Assembly (NCBI RefSeq): GCF_000687475.1
Contig: NC_057318.1
Coordinates: 2,914,001-2,978,000 of the forward strand
DNA from: Ustilaginoidea virens
Taxonomy: Eukaryota; Ascomycota; Sordariomycetes; Hypocreales; Clavicipitaceae
Direction of reading: 5' to 3'
DNA length: 64,000 bases
The translations under genes were made by a program, and so were the position numbers. The notes beneath the pieces were generated by a model that ran no database searches, was not told the DNA's origin, and was given only the letters and a program-made list of their open reading frames with translations. Below, piece after piece: positions 35,003 through 47,400 of the stretch (position 1 is the first letter of the stretch; each line of letters opens with the position of its first letter).

Positions 35003-36260
35003 ATGGAAGACTCTCATGCTGATGTAAGGCCCGATCACAACGACGACCGAGCCCAAGCTTCCGCCAACTCAGACCCCCTTCATCATCTACTTTGCGAGCT
35101 GGAAAACCATCAAACCCACCTCACCGCAGTGGATCCTCGTCGGTGTTTTCAAGCAAACATTCATACGTCGATAAACCACAGTCCTGGTAATATCGCTATA
35201 TCTACCGACCAGTTGGTGGTCAAAAACGGAGTGAAACAAATTCAGCAGGCCGAAACAGTGAAATGGATGGCTGATGATGATCCAGGCCTCATTGTGTATT
35301 GAGGATGACGATGCCGATGCGCCGTTCCATGACGCTACTGGAAGAATTGGGAAATGGGTTCAAATGATCCAAACGCCTCGAAAACCTCAAGCTTCCGCGC
35401 AATACGACTACCAAAAGCTGCAACAATCTGCACAGCATAGTCGATCACCCAGATGGTTGATAACTACCGGCATGCACAATCTCTAGAGCCGCACCGAGCT
35501 ATGAAGAGATGATGAGAAAAGTCGGCGATCTCGTTCCACGGTTGCTGGGAGAAGGCCGGACTTGAAGCTCTTTGCCCAGGGCTTCAAAGTTTGGCTCAGG
35601 AAGAGACAGCTCCAGTGCCAGCGGAGATTATACTTGGATAATAATGGATATGTTGGAGAAGGACGACAGATTCCTACGGGTCAGAGGACGACACCTGTTA
35701 TCGGAGCTTGCAATCAGCAGCGCATTGTTCATGAGGGAAGAAGTGGTGACTTGTCCGATTCCGTGACGCCTCTCAAATTTGCGACGAGTATCCCCCCCCT
35801 CTGGTAGAGTTTGCCCGCCAAATAGGGAATCGAGAGCCGGATTCGCTGTTCTTTCGTCCTGTTGAGGCAGAGCCTTCCAAAAGTCGCGGAGCATCTAGTG
35901 CTGGACTTGAACAGGGTCGAGTTGTTCCCATATTGTTCAGTTTCTTCCGACTGAGATTAAAGAACAAGAACCAGAAGGGTCGAGGAAGGGCCAGATGGCG
36001 CGTAAGCGACGAGCATCACATCGCTTCAAATATTTACGGGACACTTGATTAAATCTGTTCCAAGGCGGCAAACGTGTGCAGAATCTTTGGATCTTGCCGA
36101 ACGCCGCCTGGTCCAAGAGAGGCAGTTGCCTAGTTAGTCTACGAACGCCGATTTCAATCGACAACCTGGAAACTCTTCGAGTCGAAACAAAAGCCAGATC
36201 GACCGACATTAAGGCCTGACATGGAATAGGAGATGAGATGTTGCAGCAGATACGGGGCAT
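35003..36260 (+). pseudogene. Frameshifted, unidentified protein-coding relic
   Basis: The plus strand carries a chain of protein-like segments, each open for 30-100 codons, that change frame without usable splice sites. The first runs from the ATG at 35003 (MEDSHADVRPDHND) and stops at 35300. The next is read one frame over from about 35285 to 35483. A third covers 35495-35560 (YEEMMRKVGDLVPRLLGEG), a fourth 35563-35630, a fifth 35625-35766 (WIIMDMLEKDDRFLRVRG). Later pieces lie at about 35805-35990 (LVEFARQIGNREPDSLFF), 36040-36125 and 36128-36205. The segments read as soluble, charged, partly coiled-coil protein, but I do not recognise the family. At least four shifts would be needed for one reading, so decay is the simplest view; a short-intron gene with unusual splicing or assembly errors is possible. 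It lies between NTA1 and the inverted repeat at the edge of the transposon block. Confidence 0.4.
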
Positions 36261-36670
36261 GGCCTCCATTTCCTGGGACAAGGGAATGTCGGAGATGTCC
36301 TGCCTCTCAAGTGAAGTCGATATATCAAAGCCCGCTTCGGGAGGTCAGAGCGACGCTCACTGGATAGCCTAAGATGTTTGGAGTTAGAGGGTCCGCGTCC
36401 ACTGCCACCTGGCCACTGTGTTGGTACCGAAATGGGATGCGCAGATTTCGGGGGCCGTGGAGAAGGTCTCATTGAAAAGATGAGGAGCCGGAGCCGGTAC
36501 CCCTGCTACGCGATCGCACTGAGTATCATGATAGTATACCCAGCGCCTGCAGCTGGAAGAATGAAAATCAGCCTTCCCAGGTTTGTGAAGTGGGCGGTCC
36601 TTGACCTTTATACTCTCGTCGTGGTGTGCACACCATCTGCAGCTTCCTCCCGGAATTCGACAGGGGGGGG
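36261..36670. other. Transition interval before the inverted repeat
   Basis: No gene was recognised. A long open frame crosses this stretch into the inverted repeat, but its composition (Pro, Arg, Ser) and its end inside the palindrome argue against a real protein. Confidence 0.4.
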
Positions 36671-37057
36671 AGGCCCCTTTCGCTGCGCTGTTCCCCTCCG
36701 CCAGCATGCTCGCTTCGCTCCCATTCGCTGTTACTCGCCGTTTCCCTCCTGCCTGTCGGATCAACGTATTGACCGCTTCCGCGTACCTGCTGCTCCCAGT
36801 CGTTGCACTCCACCATCCCGACCTGTGGTGGGTTGGGGCCGGGGGCCGGGGGACCCTTATACCGGTATAAGGGTCCCCCGGCCCCCGGCCCTAACCACAA
36901 CGTAGTAGAGGTGCTGGATGGGACTAGTCATACACGAGCGTAGCAAGGGGTCATATACGGAAGCGACTAGAGGGAGCGAGAGTGGTAAATAGACCAATGG
37001 GAACGGAGTGAACTATAGTAGTAAGGGGAATATCGCAGTAGAAGGGGGCCCCTTATA
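36671..37057. repeat. Large imperfect inverted repeat, two head-to-head copies
   Basis: The left arm (36671-36863) and the reverse complement of the right arm (36864-37057) align over about 190 bp. Shared blocks in order include GGCCCC, CTGCG, TTCCCCT, TTCCCATT or CTCCCATT, and GTGGT. Divergence is moderate, with small gaps and many transitions, the right arm being more T- and A-rich. The two arms meet with no spacer at 36863/36864. It may be a fold-back element, or two copies of a short transposon joined at their ends. No coding capacity was seen. Confidence 0.65.
36831..36896. repeat. Near-perfect 33-bp-arm palindrome core
   Basis: Arms 36831-36863 and 36864-36896 are complementary apart from one position (36835/36892). 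The arms are GC-rich (GGGGCC, CCGGGGG) and end in ACCCTTATACC at the centre, with no loop. This should form a very stable cruciform or hairpin. Confidence 0.9.
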
Positions 37058-37257
37058 TATATATATTTCGGGAGGAAGTTGCATATTGGTATGCATACTA
37101 TAATGAGAGTATAAGAAGCAGGCTTCGCCTACTTTAATTGACTAGAGATAGTCTACTTTTATTTACCTATAAGTAGTAGATAGAGTTAGGCAAGTGAAAA
37201 CGCCGCCCCCTAATTATATCAAAAGACGAGGTACTAAAAGAAGATAAGAGGATAAGG
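37058..37257. other. TpA-rich spacer between inverted repeat and element C
   Basis: Stop-rich DNA with no gene. A short hairpin, AGCAGGCTTCGCCT, lies near 37109-37122. The five bases TAAGG (37253-37257) just before element C are the expected left half of its target duplication. Confidence 0.45.
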
Positions 37258-37588
37258 TGTCGGAATCGCTGTCGCAAGGTGCCCAATTGGGCACACTGCG
37301 ACGGATATGCCGCGCACACTGCCGCACACACGATGTAGCCCCTTTTGCCCCTTTGCCCCTAAGCCCGGTAGGGCACGCAGGCAGCCCGGCCCGACTGCGC
37401 CGATGCACGTGACCACGGCACGCACAAAAAGGCCATATTGTGTAATTACTCTCTTTTGCTTCCTTTCTTTCCTTTAAGATAGTCAGTTATTAGTAAAGTC
37501 AATCAATCCTTTACTTAGTGACCTCCCAGTACATAATACCACGCGCGCGACCCTATATACAACTAGGTACCCCGAGTTTATATCAACA
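37258..37588 (+). repeat. 5' LTR of copia element C
   Basis: 331 bp, TG...CA ends, inverted relative to the four LTRs of A and B and similar over most of its length, with the outer 60 bp most diverged. No matching 3' LTR lies inside the window. Confidence 0.8.
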
Positions 37589-38891
37589 CTAATCAGTAGT
37601 GATAACCACCACTCATAGGATTATATCCCGCAAAGAATGGTGCATTATAGATTAGTAAGATTACTCTCGAAGAGATGATTTCTATTGCAAATCGTACTAA
37701 TTAGGAAGGTAGATAACCTATTCCGTTGAACGGTTATACTGCCGACTAATTAGAAGAACGATATAGACCTCTTCCACCTCTATCTATTACGAAGGAAGAA
37801 AATATACTAACTATTACAATCTTTAAAGATACCCTTAGTAGATTTAGGAGGCGGCTGACTTATTCCGTTAAATGGTTACCTGCTTACTATAGGAGGTAAA
37901 TAGCTTATTCTATTAAACGGTTATTTTGCTAATTAACCCCTTTCTTTCTTTTTTTACCCTTATGGATATCCTTATAAATACCCTTACGGATAAAAGCCCC
38001 CTCGAATCTTATATTCCCTATAAGATTGAATTTTGCACTTTTTGCAAGAGTAAATCTTACACTCCTTGCAATACATCCCCCCCCCCTCTCGAACCCTCCT
38101 CTTAATACTATAGCACAATTACAATTATCAATATTACGACTAGCAGTATTATTATTATTATAACCGGCATTGCCTAAAAAGTTATAGTGATTTGCCCCCC
38201 TATTTAATAATAATTAGGCCACCGCGATAGAACTAATTACCCCTAATGCCACTACTATGGCATTATATAACCGCCTGGCCTTCTTAATCTATACCTATAA
38301 GAAGGACTATATAATTGACGATGACCTATAGGAACTATTTTATAAAGACTATAGTAAATAGGATGAATAGCTATTTAACCGCGTTAATCCTCTATTCCTA
38401 TGCGAATTCTATATATACTTACGAGACTATAGTGTATATATTGGAATATTAGGCTTTCTAATAATACCAACCCTAATAGAATGCCTTTAATAATAATAGA
38501 ATCCTAAATAGCCTTAAGAAGAGATTAACTATTAATTAGGGCGTAAGATATTCTAGTTACAATTTAACCTTTATAAAGAAGTATTAATACCTATCGGCAA
38601 TTTCGATTAAGAAGTTATAGGCTTATATATAGGCTTATGAAATTCATTATAAGTACCTACCGCAGTAAGACCCTTAAGAAGATCCTTATAAGCCTTAATA
38701 TTAAAGGACTTTATAATACTAAGGGTAGCACAATTATAGTTATAATAGCCTATTATTCCCCCCTCTATATCGAAAAAGCCTTTTACCCCTACCCCTACCG
38801 AAAAAGAAAAGGGCCGATCCTAATAACTAAAAGGGAAGACGCTTATTTATAATAGGCTGCTATTCGAAATAGAAGAGAGCTCCTATTATTA

Positions 38892-38896
38892 ATAAT
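38892..38896. other. Target site duplication ATAAT, left copy (element G)
   Basis: ATAAT directly precedes the left LTR of G and is repeated at 61508-61512 directly after the right LTR. Confidence 0.8.
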
Positions 38897-39140
38897 TGTA
38901 AAGGACTGGCCCTAGGGCGGCTGCGAATAGGCGTTAATAATATATATTAAATAGACTAAAGAGGAAGGAAAAGGATCCAAATAGGAACCTTCTATCTAGT
39001 CTATTTATATCCCGATTATAATACATATCGGAGTCCTAGTATAGTCCTGTGACTCCATCTATTACCCTTCTTAGGCTAGACGCAGGCATAGCCCGAGTCC
39101 TAGCTATATTATAGCGCAAGCGTAGCCCAAGCCTATAATA
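38897..39140 (-). repeat. 3' LTR of gypsy element G
   Basis: 244 bp, about 90% alike by eye to the LTR at 61266-61507. Differences are mainly C/T and G/A, with more T and A in this copy. Confidence 0.85.
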
Positions 39141-41899
39141 TACCCCCCTCCTCCTCCTTAGAGTCGGAAGAATAAACCATTTAAAGTTATCCCCTTTATA
39201 TATCGCCCCCCAATTAAAACCTCTTATAGCCCTCGAAAATAACCTTAATTAGATATATAAAATATCAATCGGGCGTATAGATATACTAATATATAACCAA
39301 TGTAAATATAGCGGGGGCTAGAGTCGGTATACTTTAGGTAGATATAATAGAATCTTATCGAAGCCGGTCGTAGTACTATTAGCTAGAAGGAACGGTATTG
39401 CAGCTATCGCAGAGTAGAAAAAATTTTATTGCCAGCCGTCGGTAGGAATCTATCTATACTAAGGCTTCTTCCTTTATCTATTTCTCTTTTATACTTTTTT
39501 CTCCCTCTCTCTATCCCTATGCCTACCGTTACTAAGGCTATTATTCCTAATAGTAAGTCTATAGCATTACTACTATCGTGAGAATTGTCCCTACTAATAA
39601 AGTAGCGCTATTAAAAGTTCCTAAATCGTTTGTATTAGGTCCGCATAGTAAATCGTCCGGTACTAATAGGTATTTAGGTCCCCCCATTTACTATTATATT
39701 AGATTCGTCGCTATATCGTCTAGAGGACTAGTAGATAGAAATACGCCTATCGCTTAAGACCCTTCTATAACCCTATTAGTTCTATCCTAAGTGTTTACTA
39801 GGGACTCTAGAGGTGCTAGGCGTAGAGGAGGTTTCTAACTAGAAATGCTATTATAGCTACTACGATTTATACCCTCCTTAGGACGGTCGTATATTTCCCC
39901 CTTTAGCTTTAAGCTTATTATTATTTCTAATAATAATAAGAGTTCGGTAGAGCCCCTATCGCCTAATATAGGGGCCTTATTATCCCTTTTATATCCTCCC
40001 GCCCTTTCTTATATAGGAGTCTTATTATCGGTAGGGGTAATACTAATAAAAACTTCTTTTTCGATAGCTATTATCCCTAAGACCCTATCGGGAGTACTAT
40101 TAGCTCCCTCCTTATCTATAATTACGCCCTAAATACCTTCGTATACTAGAAAAATACCGCCTTTACTTACTACTAGATTATTATATTAGCGGTTATAAAA
40201 GAAGTGCGCTATAAAGGAGTTCTTTATTTAGGGGGATTCTAAAGGATTAAATGCTAATAATATCGAGGAGGTAAAGTATACCTATATCGCCTATATATAG
40301 TATACTATAGATACCGGAGAATATATCGTCTATATGCAGTCCAATCGCTCTTAGGTATATATTTAATACCGTTAGAAATATAAGATATATATCTAGTACG
40401 AGCGTATAATATCGATAAATCCCTAATTATAGCGGGTAATAAAGCATATCGTCCGTATAGTATAAAAGAAATAAAGCATTAAGGAGGCCGCCTATCTGAA
40501 GGTAGGAGATATCTTAGGCCGAAAGGCCCGTCTTCACCTTAAGTTTAATATACTATATTATCAATAGGATAAACTATAGGCTATAGCGTAAGAGCATACT
40601 ATAACGGCCCTTTCTGTATATACCCCGGCTGCTAATATCGGCGGGTCGACTCCTACTGCGCCTATAACGATTATTATTCCCTCTGCCTTAACTATTAGGT
40701 CCTAATAAGCTAGCGGCAACTCTATAGCGCCTATTATATAACTACTTGCAAAATAATAATAAGATATATAGATTATAGCGGAGGCGATAACTAGTTTCGT
40801 ACGTTAGGTTACCCCCGCTATACCTATACCTTATACTCTGCCTATTTCCCCTTGGTTAGCATCCTCCCTATATACCGGTATAGCCTTGCTTTAGGCCCCT
40901 ATATTAATAACCGCGCCGTAAGCTGAGGCTAGTTCTATTACTACCAGCTTAGCATTATAAGTATTTCCCCCTAGACCTATTACGCCCTATTATAGGTATT
41001 TAAGCTATACTATGCCTAGTTGGTATCTGCCGACTATACTACTAATACTGCTGCTACTATTCCTGCCCTACTATCCTATAGTCCCCCCCCTTCCCCTATA
41101 TGCCCCCCTACTAAATCCCATAAAGGGGCAGAGGAATACTAATAAGGGTAAGAATAATAGAGGCAGTAGGAATTAAGGAATATAGGAATAGGGCTAAAGT
41201 TACTAAGAAATAAAAGATAAACGCTAAAACTTATTAGATTACTTTACTAAAAAGGAAAAAGATTAATATATTTTTTTTTTTTGTATTATTAGACGATATT
41301 AAGGTTATAGGTCTAAAATCCAATCCTAAGGCTATATAAGTCTATTATATATCTAAATATCCCCCTATTTAGCTTTAAATGCCTTTTATACTACTATCTC
41401 TAAAAAGTTCTCTAGGGGTTCCTATATAGGTAAATTATATCCTTTCTATTTAATAAGTATATTATAGTTCCGCCCTTAACTTTAAGTATTTTTCGCAGCT
41501 AAAATCTCTTCTACTTTATATTCTTTATATAGCCGATTAGAGTCTTAGGGTAGTATAAATAGGGGACTAAGTTATATATCGGTTATTTCCTAATTTAGTA
41601 GTAGGTTAGAAGCCGCTCATTTGATTAAATTAATATAGAAAATTAGGTAAATACCCTATAGGATATTAAGTCGAATATTAAGCAGGGATAGTATAGCTAT
41701 AACTATATACTTTACTAAGATTTAGTCAAGCTTCTTATAAGGCCGGTTTATCTTAATATTGCGTAAGGTAAGCTATACCTAATCCCTAATTTAAAAACAT
41801 TCCGCCAAATAGTATAAACGGTTAATTGCATCCTACTGCCTCTACTATATAAAGGCGATAGCGGCTTAGGCTATCTTTTATCCCTTATAGAGGGTAACT

Positions 41900-43424
41900 A
41901 AAAATAGGGCGGCCCACCCTTTCGGGATTATTAAATTTAGTATTATATCTAGAGGCGATATAACTATTAGAATATCAAATCCATTAAGGAGCCGGTTAAA
42001 ACTAAAACTAGTTACTAATAATATCCAGTTATTTAACGCTAGTTAATATACCGTAAAGTGTTTTAGCTAGTTATATTAGTTAAAGGAGATTATAATATAT
42101 AAGATAGCCTAGACCTTTTAGTTTATCTATTCTATGCCGCCGTCGGTCTAGGGGTAATATACAATTAAGAGGAGTTATTCGGTCCTAACTAAATTATAAA
42201 GTATAATCTAAAATTATCCTACTTAGTTAGATCCTCAATCGCTAATAATTTCTTTAGGGAACTTATAGAAACGCTATTAATACTATTAGAACTATTCGGT
42301 ATAGTCTTCCGCTTTTATAAAGTATATTATCTTAAGCTAGATATACTTCGATAGGCGATTAGTAATAACTATAAGGAATCGCGGGTTGGATATATTATAT
42401 ATAGGCAGATCTATTATAAAGTCGATGGAAATCTACGACTAAAATCGGTCTAGGATAAATAACGGCTATAGTAGACCCTGGCGTAATTATCGGCTCTTAT
42501 ATACCCTATAGTATCGGCAATTCTAGATATATCTCGCTACCGCTAAAGATATATTATCGAAGTGGTAGTCTTAATGTAATAGCTAGAATATAGTATTCTT
42601 CCCTAGATGGCCTATAGTAGGTAATTTATGGCATCGCTATATAACCGTAGTAGTTAGGGGTTTAAAAGAAAGGAGTTATATCTACCCCCGGTAGAGAAGC
42701 ATACTATAGGCATTTAGGGTATAATCTATAATCTATTCCCTTATTGAAGCCTCGGTCGGAAAGTATTTTTCGCCTTTCGCTATTGCTACCTAGCGTGCCT
42801 TATATATTTTATCTTCGGCTATAGCCTAATCCTAGAGCGCCTAAAGGTAGGAGTCGGCGAAAATACGTAAGCTATTAGGTAAGCTAAATCCTAAAGGTAT
42901 AATTATAGGAACCGGTTCGGTAGTCGAGTCTAAATAGAATATTAAAATCGATAATAGTTTTAAGATCTAGCCAATCCTTAGTATTATACTATTAGCTTCC
43001 TATTCTTATTAAGATAGAGCATTAAGGCGTTAAGCCTATAACCCTAGCTTATACCGGAGATAGAAATTAAAAAGCGCTAGTATTTCGGCTTATCTAGCCT
43101 GCTATTTTAATATCTTATAGGGTCGAGCAAAATACTTTAGATTCTTATAGTTTATAAGAATAGTAAATAAAGAGGCCACTAATCGGAGTTTAGCTAATTA
43201 TGCTTTAAAATAAGAGATAATAATAAGAAGCTTTTTATCGTAAATTATATAGTTCCATTTAATATCTATTAAGCGTATAGAATAGTATACGATAGGGTAG
43301 AAGACTCTATCCTCCCTAATTTAAAAGAGGTAGCCACTAAGAGTAGTATTAGAGCTATCTGCTTTAAGAATCGTCTCCTTATTAGGGTCCTATTAAGCGA
43401 GAACTAGGTATAAGATAAAGTAAT
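41900..43424 (-). pseudogene. Gypsy G integrase and RNase H end, RIP-degraded
   Basis: On the minus strand, near 43330-43424, a segment resembles the start of RNase H (ILKADSSNTTLSGYLF). From about 42600 to 42100 the integrase is readable through stops: RADNYAR, PDRF, ISIDFIIDLP, NPRFLIVITNRLSKYI, KFPKEIISD. These fit the zinc-binding and catalytic core regions of fungal gypsy integrases. It continues the reverse transcriptase on the other side of element A. Confidence 0.75.
43420..43424. other. Target site duplication GTAAT, left copy (element A)
   Basis: GTAAT precedes the left LTR of A and is repeated at 50899-50903. Confidence 0.9.
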
Positions 43425-43767
43425 TGTTGGTGTCACATCAAGGGGTACCCAGTTGTACGTAGGGTTGCGCGCGTGGTATCAAGTACCGTGAGGTCACTGG
43501 TTAAAGGTATGATTACTTCTTTGATTATGACTAACTAACTAAGAGGAAAGAAAGGAAGCAAAAGAGTAATTATACGATATGGCCTTTTTGTGCGTGCCGT
43601 AGTTACGTGCTTCGGCGCGGTCGGGCCGGACTGCCCGCGTGCCCTACCGGGCTCAGGGGCATAGGGGCAAAAGTGGCCATATCGTGCGTAACGGGTGTGC
43701 GCGGCACATTCGTCGCAATATACCCAATTAGTGCCCAATTAGGCACCTTGCGACAGCGATTCTGATA
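43425..43767 (-). repeat. 3' LTR of copia element A
   Basis: 343 bp, beginning TGTTGG and ending TGATA (originally CGACA). It has a 10-bp doubling of GTGCCCAATT relative to element B LTRs. Confidence 0.93.
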
Positions 43768-44039
43768 CTAGCAGCTTCTCTTTTTATAGAAGCAAACATC
43801 GGAATCGCTAGGATGTAAAGCGCACATATAGAAAGAAAAGTGCGGCGCGGTCTCGGCAGGTTGTGCCGCCGATAACGCTATCGCGCCGCGCGGCCGGCTT
43901 ATACAGCCTCATACCGTACAACAGCCGGTATGTTGAATATCGCAGCCAAAATAAGGGGGCAAAAAGGGGCAGCAGTAAACGCAGTAAAAGCAGCAAATGC
44001 AGTATTAAACACAAGGAAATCTACCCACTTGCTACATAT

Positions 44040-47000
44040 GACATCACTAATACCTTCTAAATGCAGTCAGATATTGACCGACCTCTTTACCCACCCTTCC
44101 ATACATATAATAGCCTTATTTTGGTCGATAAAGGTCTTAAGGGCTTTATTAGGCGTTCCCTTAGTTATTGCATCGGCGAGATTATTATTCCTATTAATCT
44201 AATAGATCTCATAAATCTCCCGGCGCTCATATAACTATCGTAGGGCTATAATATCTATTATAAGCCTCTTTTCCTTAGTAATGCCTAGCTTGACTAGGCA
44301 TTTATATAGCGAAAACGAATCCGTATATATAACTATAGGGATCTTCGGCAATCCCAGCCTGCTGGTAATCATATTAAGGGTCGTGCCTATCGCATATGCG
44401 ATATCGACCCCTTGCACTATACTATATAGCTCCAAAGCGAGTGCGCTATGTATTACCCGCTTGCTCTTTATAGAGCTATAAATAATAATATTACCGGTCA
44501 GCTGGAAGGCATTATTCGCAGTATCTACCTCATTCCCTAGTATAATTATGTAACTAATCTAGGAGCTTAAATCTTTATTATTGGCAAAGGATCCATCAAT
44601 AAATACAAAGATCTTAGCTATAGTAAGGGCTAAATTGATATACCATAAGCTACGATCCTGGTTATCGCGCTGCTATTAAAGGCGCTTATTTAACCTCGCG
44701 ATATCCTTAGGGTCAGGCTGTTAATATTATACTGCGATGGATAGGTCGAAAGACGCCTTAGGCTAGTAGACTATAGCCATATAAGCACCGTGAGCATATT
44801 ATTCGATATAATTACGCTAGGCCGTAGGCGTATTCTTATCGATAGTCGCGATCTTCTTACTTTAACCTTTCTAGCGTAATATTATACCATCAGCATTAGC
44901 TGTTAGTATACACCCGTTGAATATTAAGGGCACGGTTAATAATAGTTTTGTTTTAGGCTTAGTATTAAAGCCTGCCTTAGTAAGCTCTAATTCTTCCCGT
45001 TAGAAGAAGGCATTATTACTTAGGCTAAGGGTATCATTAGTCTATATACCTACGATACCGAAGCATATGCTAGTATCGCTAGTATAGTTAGGAGCATTAG
45101 TACGGTCTGGAATGTTAGTATGGTTAGTATCGTTATTACCAGCAGATATTAGTAAATAGGGATCGTATGTTGATATAGTCATACCTAATTTCTCGTGATG
45201 GTGCTGGAAGTATATCGCCTACTAGTGAGTGCCTGCTTTAGCTATTCTATATAATAGCTTGACCACTTCTATAATAGTATTATCAGAATATTAGTAGGCT
45301 ATCTACTTAAGTAGCTTAGCAATAATCGACCGATTAAGGGTAGTTAATGACTGCATGTAAGCCTATATAATATCCTATATCTAAAGAAATAGGCCATATA
45401 AGCGTTATAATAAAGGGGCTATTAATATAAGTAACCGTTAACTAGCCCGTTAGATTATAGGGGACTAAATTAATATTAATCGCTTTTCATCATCACTATG
45501 CCCTTAAATAATAAGCCTAGACTTCTCGTACGGTATATCTATACCTTTGCCCTTGATTTCTCGTACTATACATAAGTTAAATAGGCATTAGGCTCTATAT
45601 TAATCGATATCAAAGGTAACAAATCGGAATATATTATAGGTTTATAATGCTTTAATCTCTATATGGTCTGACTGCTTAAAAGGGTCTCTAGGGGTCGTAA
45701 TCTTACCTTTTTAGCGTAATTAGCTAGTAAGCTATAGGTCGGCTTGCTCTTTAGCGGTTAGGAAAGAGGCGTTAATAATAGTATTAAAAGCGATAGTATT
45801 GACGAGAGCCTCTTCTTGGTCCTTATTAATTATAACGTTAGATACCACCCTTGCTGGTAATACTAGCCTAACTTAATTAGGGCTAGTGGCTAGCGATAGA
45901 TATATCGCGGCTATAGGTATTATCGCGGTTAAAGGTGCGGCTGCAGCTAGTATCCTGACTTCTATCCTGCCGGGATAGGCCGGGCCTTTAGTATAAATAA
46001 TATCTTCGGGATCGTTTATATTAGGGTTATAATTATAGGGTTTGACGACCGTTAACCGGAACTTAACGGGGCTATATAGCATCTGCATAATATAGGTCTC
46101 ACCTTCGAGGCTGATTAGCCGGTATAGCCTATACTATCCACCCTTTTCTCTCTATACCTATATATCGGACTATAGGGGTAGTCGGTGGATAGGCTATATA
46201 TTTAGGCTATTCTATTAGGTAAGGGCATTGCGAACCTATCGCTTAGTAAAGCATTTCCTAGCTTCGTTAGTAGCCTTTCGTAATATTAAGGCATATTATA
46301 ATACTAATAGGCTAGGGGGTGAGTTATCTATAAATCGAGGATACACTCTAAAGACTAATAATATAGGCACTAGACCATTAGGTCTAGCAGAATCGTTAAC
46401 AGCTTTTACAGTAAGCTATAATTTTTATTCCTTTATTATTAGGTCGCCTACTTCGTTATTAATAATAGTATAGGCTCGGCGTAATAGGGCGTGATATCTT
46501 TCGACTTTGCTAATACTATTATAGGCTTCTATAGGAATTTCATCTATATTAATAGATAGAAGCCGGGCATTATAGCGGAATTCGGCAGAGGCGAAGTTAG
46601 GTCCGGCATTATAAACTATTTAATCCAGCGGGCTAAGGTAAATATTAATCTAGTATTCCTTAAGGGTATTCTAAACGTCTTAGGCCTTCTATCTTTATAG
46701 ATCGAAGAACCTAGCTGCTTAGAAGCTTATTGTAGCATCTACGATATATAATACTAGCCGATTGTTAATATAAAGGATATCGACGATAATTTCGTAGTTA
46801 AATTAGCTAGTATCGTCATCCTTAAGGGTGAATTTAAACCGGTTAGGTGCCTTTATATTTATTTAATATTAATGGCATATATAGGTGATGCTCTCGATAA
46901 TATTGCGGTCAATATTATTATAACTAGCCCATTAAAGCAATTTAGAGAGCCTATTAATAGAGGGGTGCCCGAATCGACGATAAAGCTAATAGATTTCCTA

Positions 47001-47400
47001 TAATAAGAGGTAGAAAGTAGTAGTATTTATGGCATTAAGAGTCCACTATAGATATCCCTATTTCCTGATAATTAGAACCTTAATATCCCCTTTAATAAGT
47101 AAATTATTAATATTATCTAGCTTTACGCCTATCTTATCTATATCCGTAATAGAATAGAGAAAGGAGGTACTACTATTAAGAATATAGAAGGGGATATTGC
47201 CGAATATCATCAGGATATTTAATATACTAGAAGATATAGTAAAACCTGCTCCGAAATTAACGGTATACTATATATCTATTAACTTAATCGTTAAAGATTT
47301 TATTAATCTCATTAGGGCTCTTGCTTGATTTATACCTACTATAGATAGGCTAGAGGCGCTAATATCCGGTAGGATTCTGCAGAAGGTATGGTTACTATAG
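44040..47400 (-). pseudogene. Copia A pol (integrase, reverse transcriptase, RNase H), RIP-degraded
   Basis: Minus-strand RNase H end is readable at about 44235-44435 (ELYSIVQGVDIAYAIGTTL, KEKRLIIDIIALR). The reverse transcriptase lies around 44600-45500 and integrase and protease regions around 46800-47400, matching element B by position and sequence. Many in-frame stops. Confidence 0.8.

Larger units (their letters stand above)
37258..38896 (+). mobile_element. Ty1/copia element C, 5' part (LTR and gag region), RIP-degraded
   Basis: An LTR at 37258-37588 begins TGTCGGAATCGC and ends in CAACA, matching the reverse complement of the LTRs of elements A and B. Internal sequence follows, with no long open frame. 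The segment ends where the gypsy element G begins: the last C bases (AGCTCC...TAATAAT) correspond to the inner part of element A near 49220-49250 (reverse strand), and C continues at 61513. It is the outermost, and so oldest, layer of the nest. Stops occur in every frame. Confidence 0.8.

Noticed and set aside
36378..36905. 175-codon plus-strand frame ending in the palindrome
   Set aside because: It runs into the inverted repeat and has Pro/Arg-rich composition; the end is dictated by the palindrome rather than by a gene.
43535..43738. Repeated 60-70 codon frames inside the LTRs (also near 37214, 50666, 52961, 60142)
   Set aside because: They recur only because the LTR recurs; the frame is not kept between copies and no protein family is suggested.
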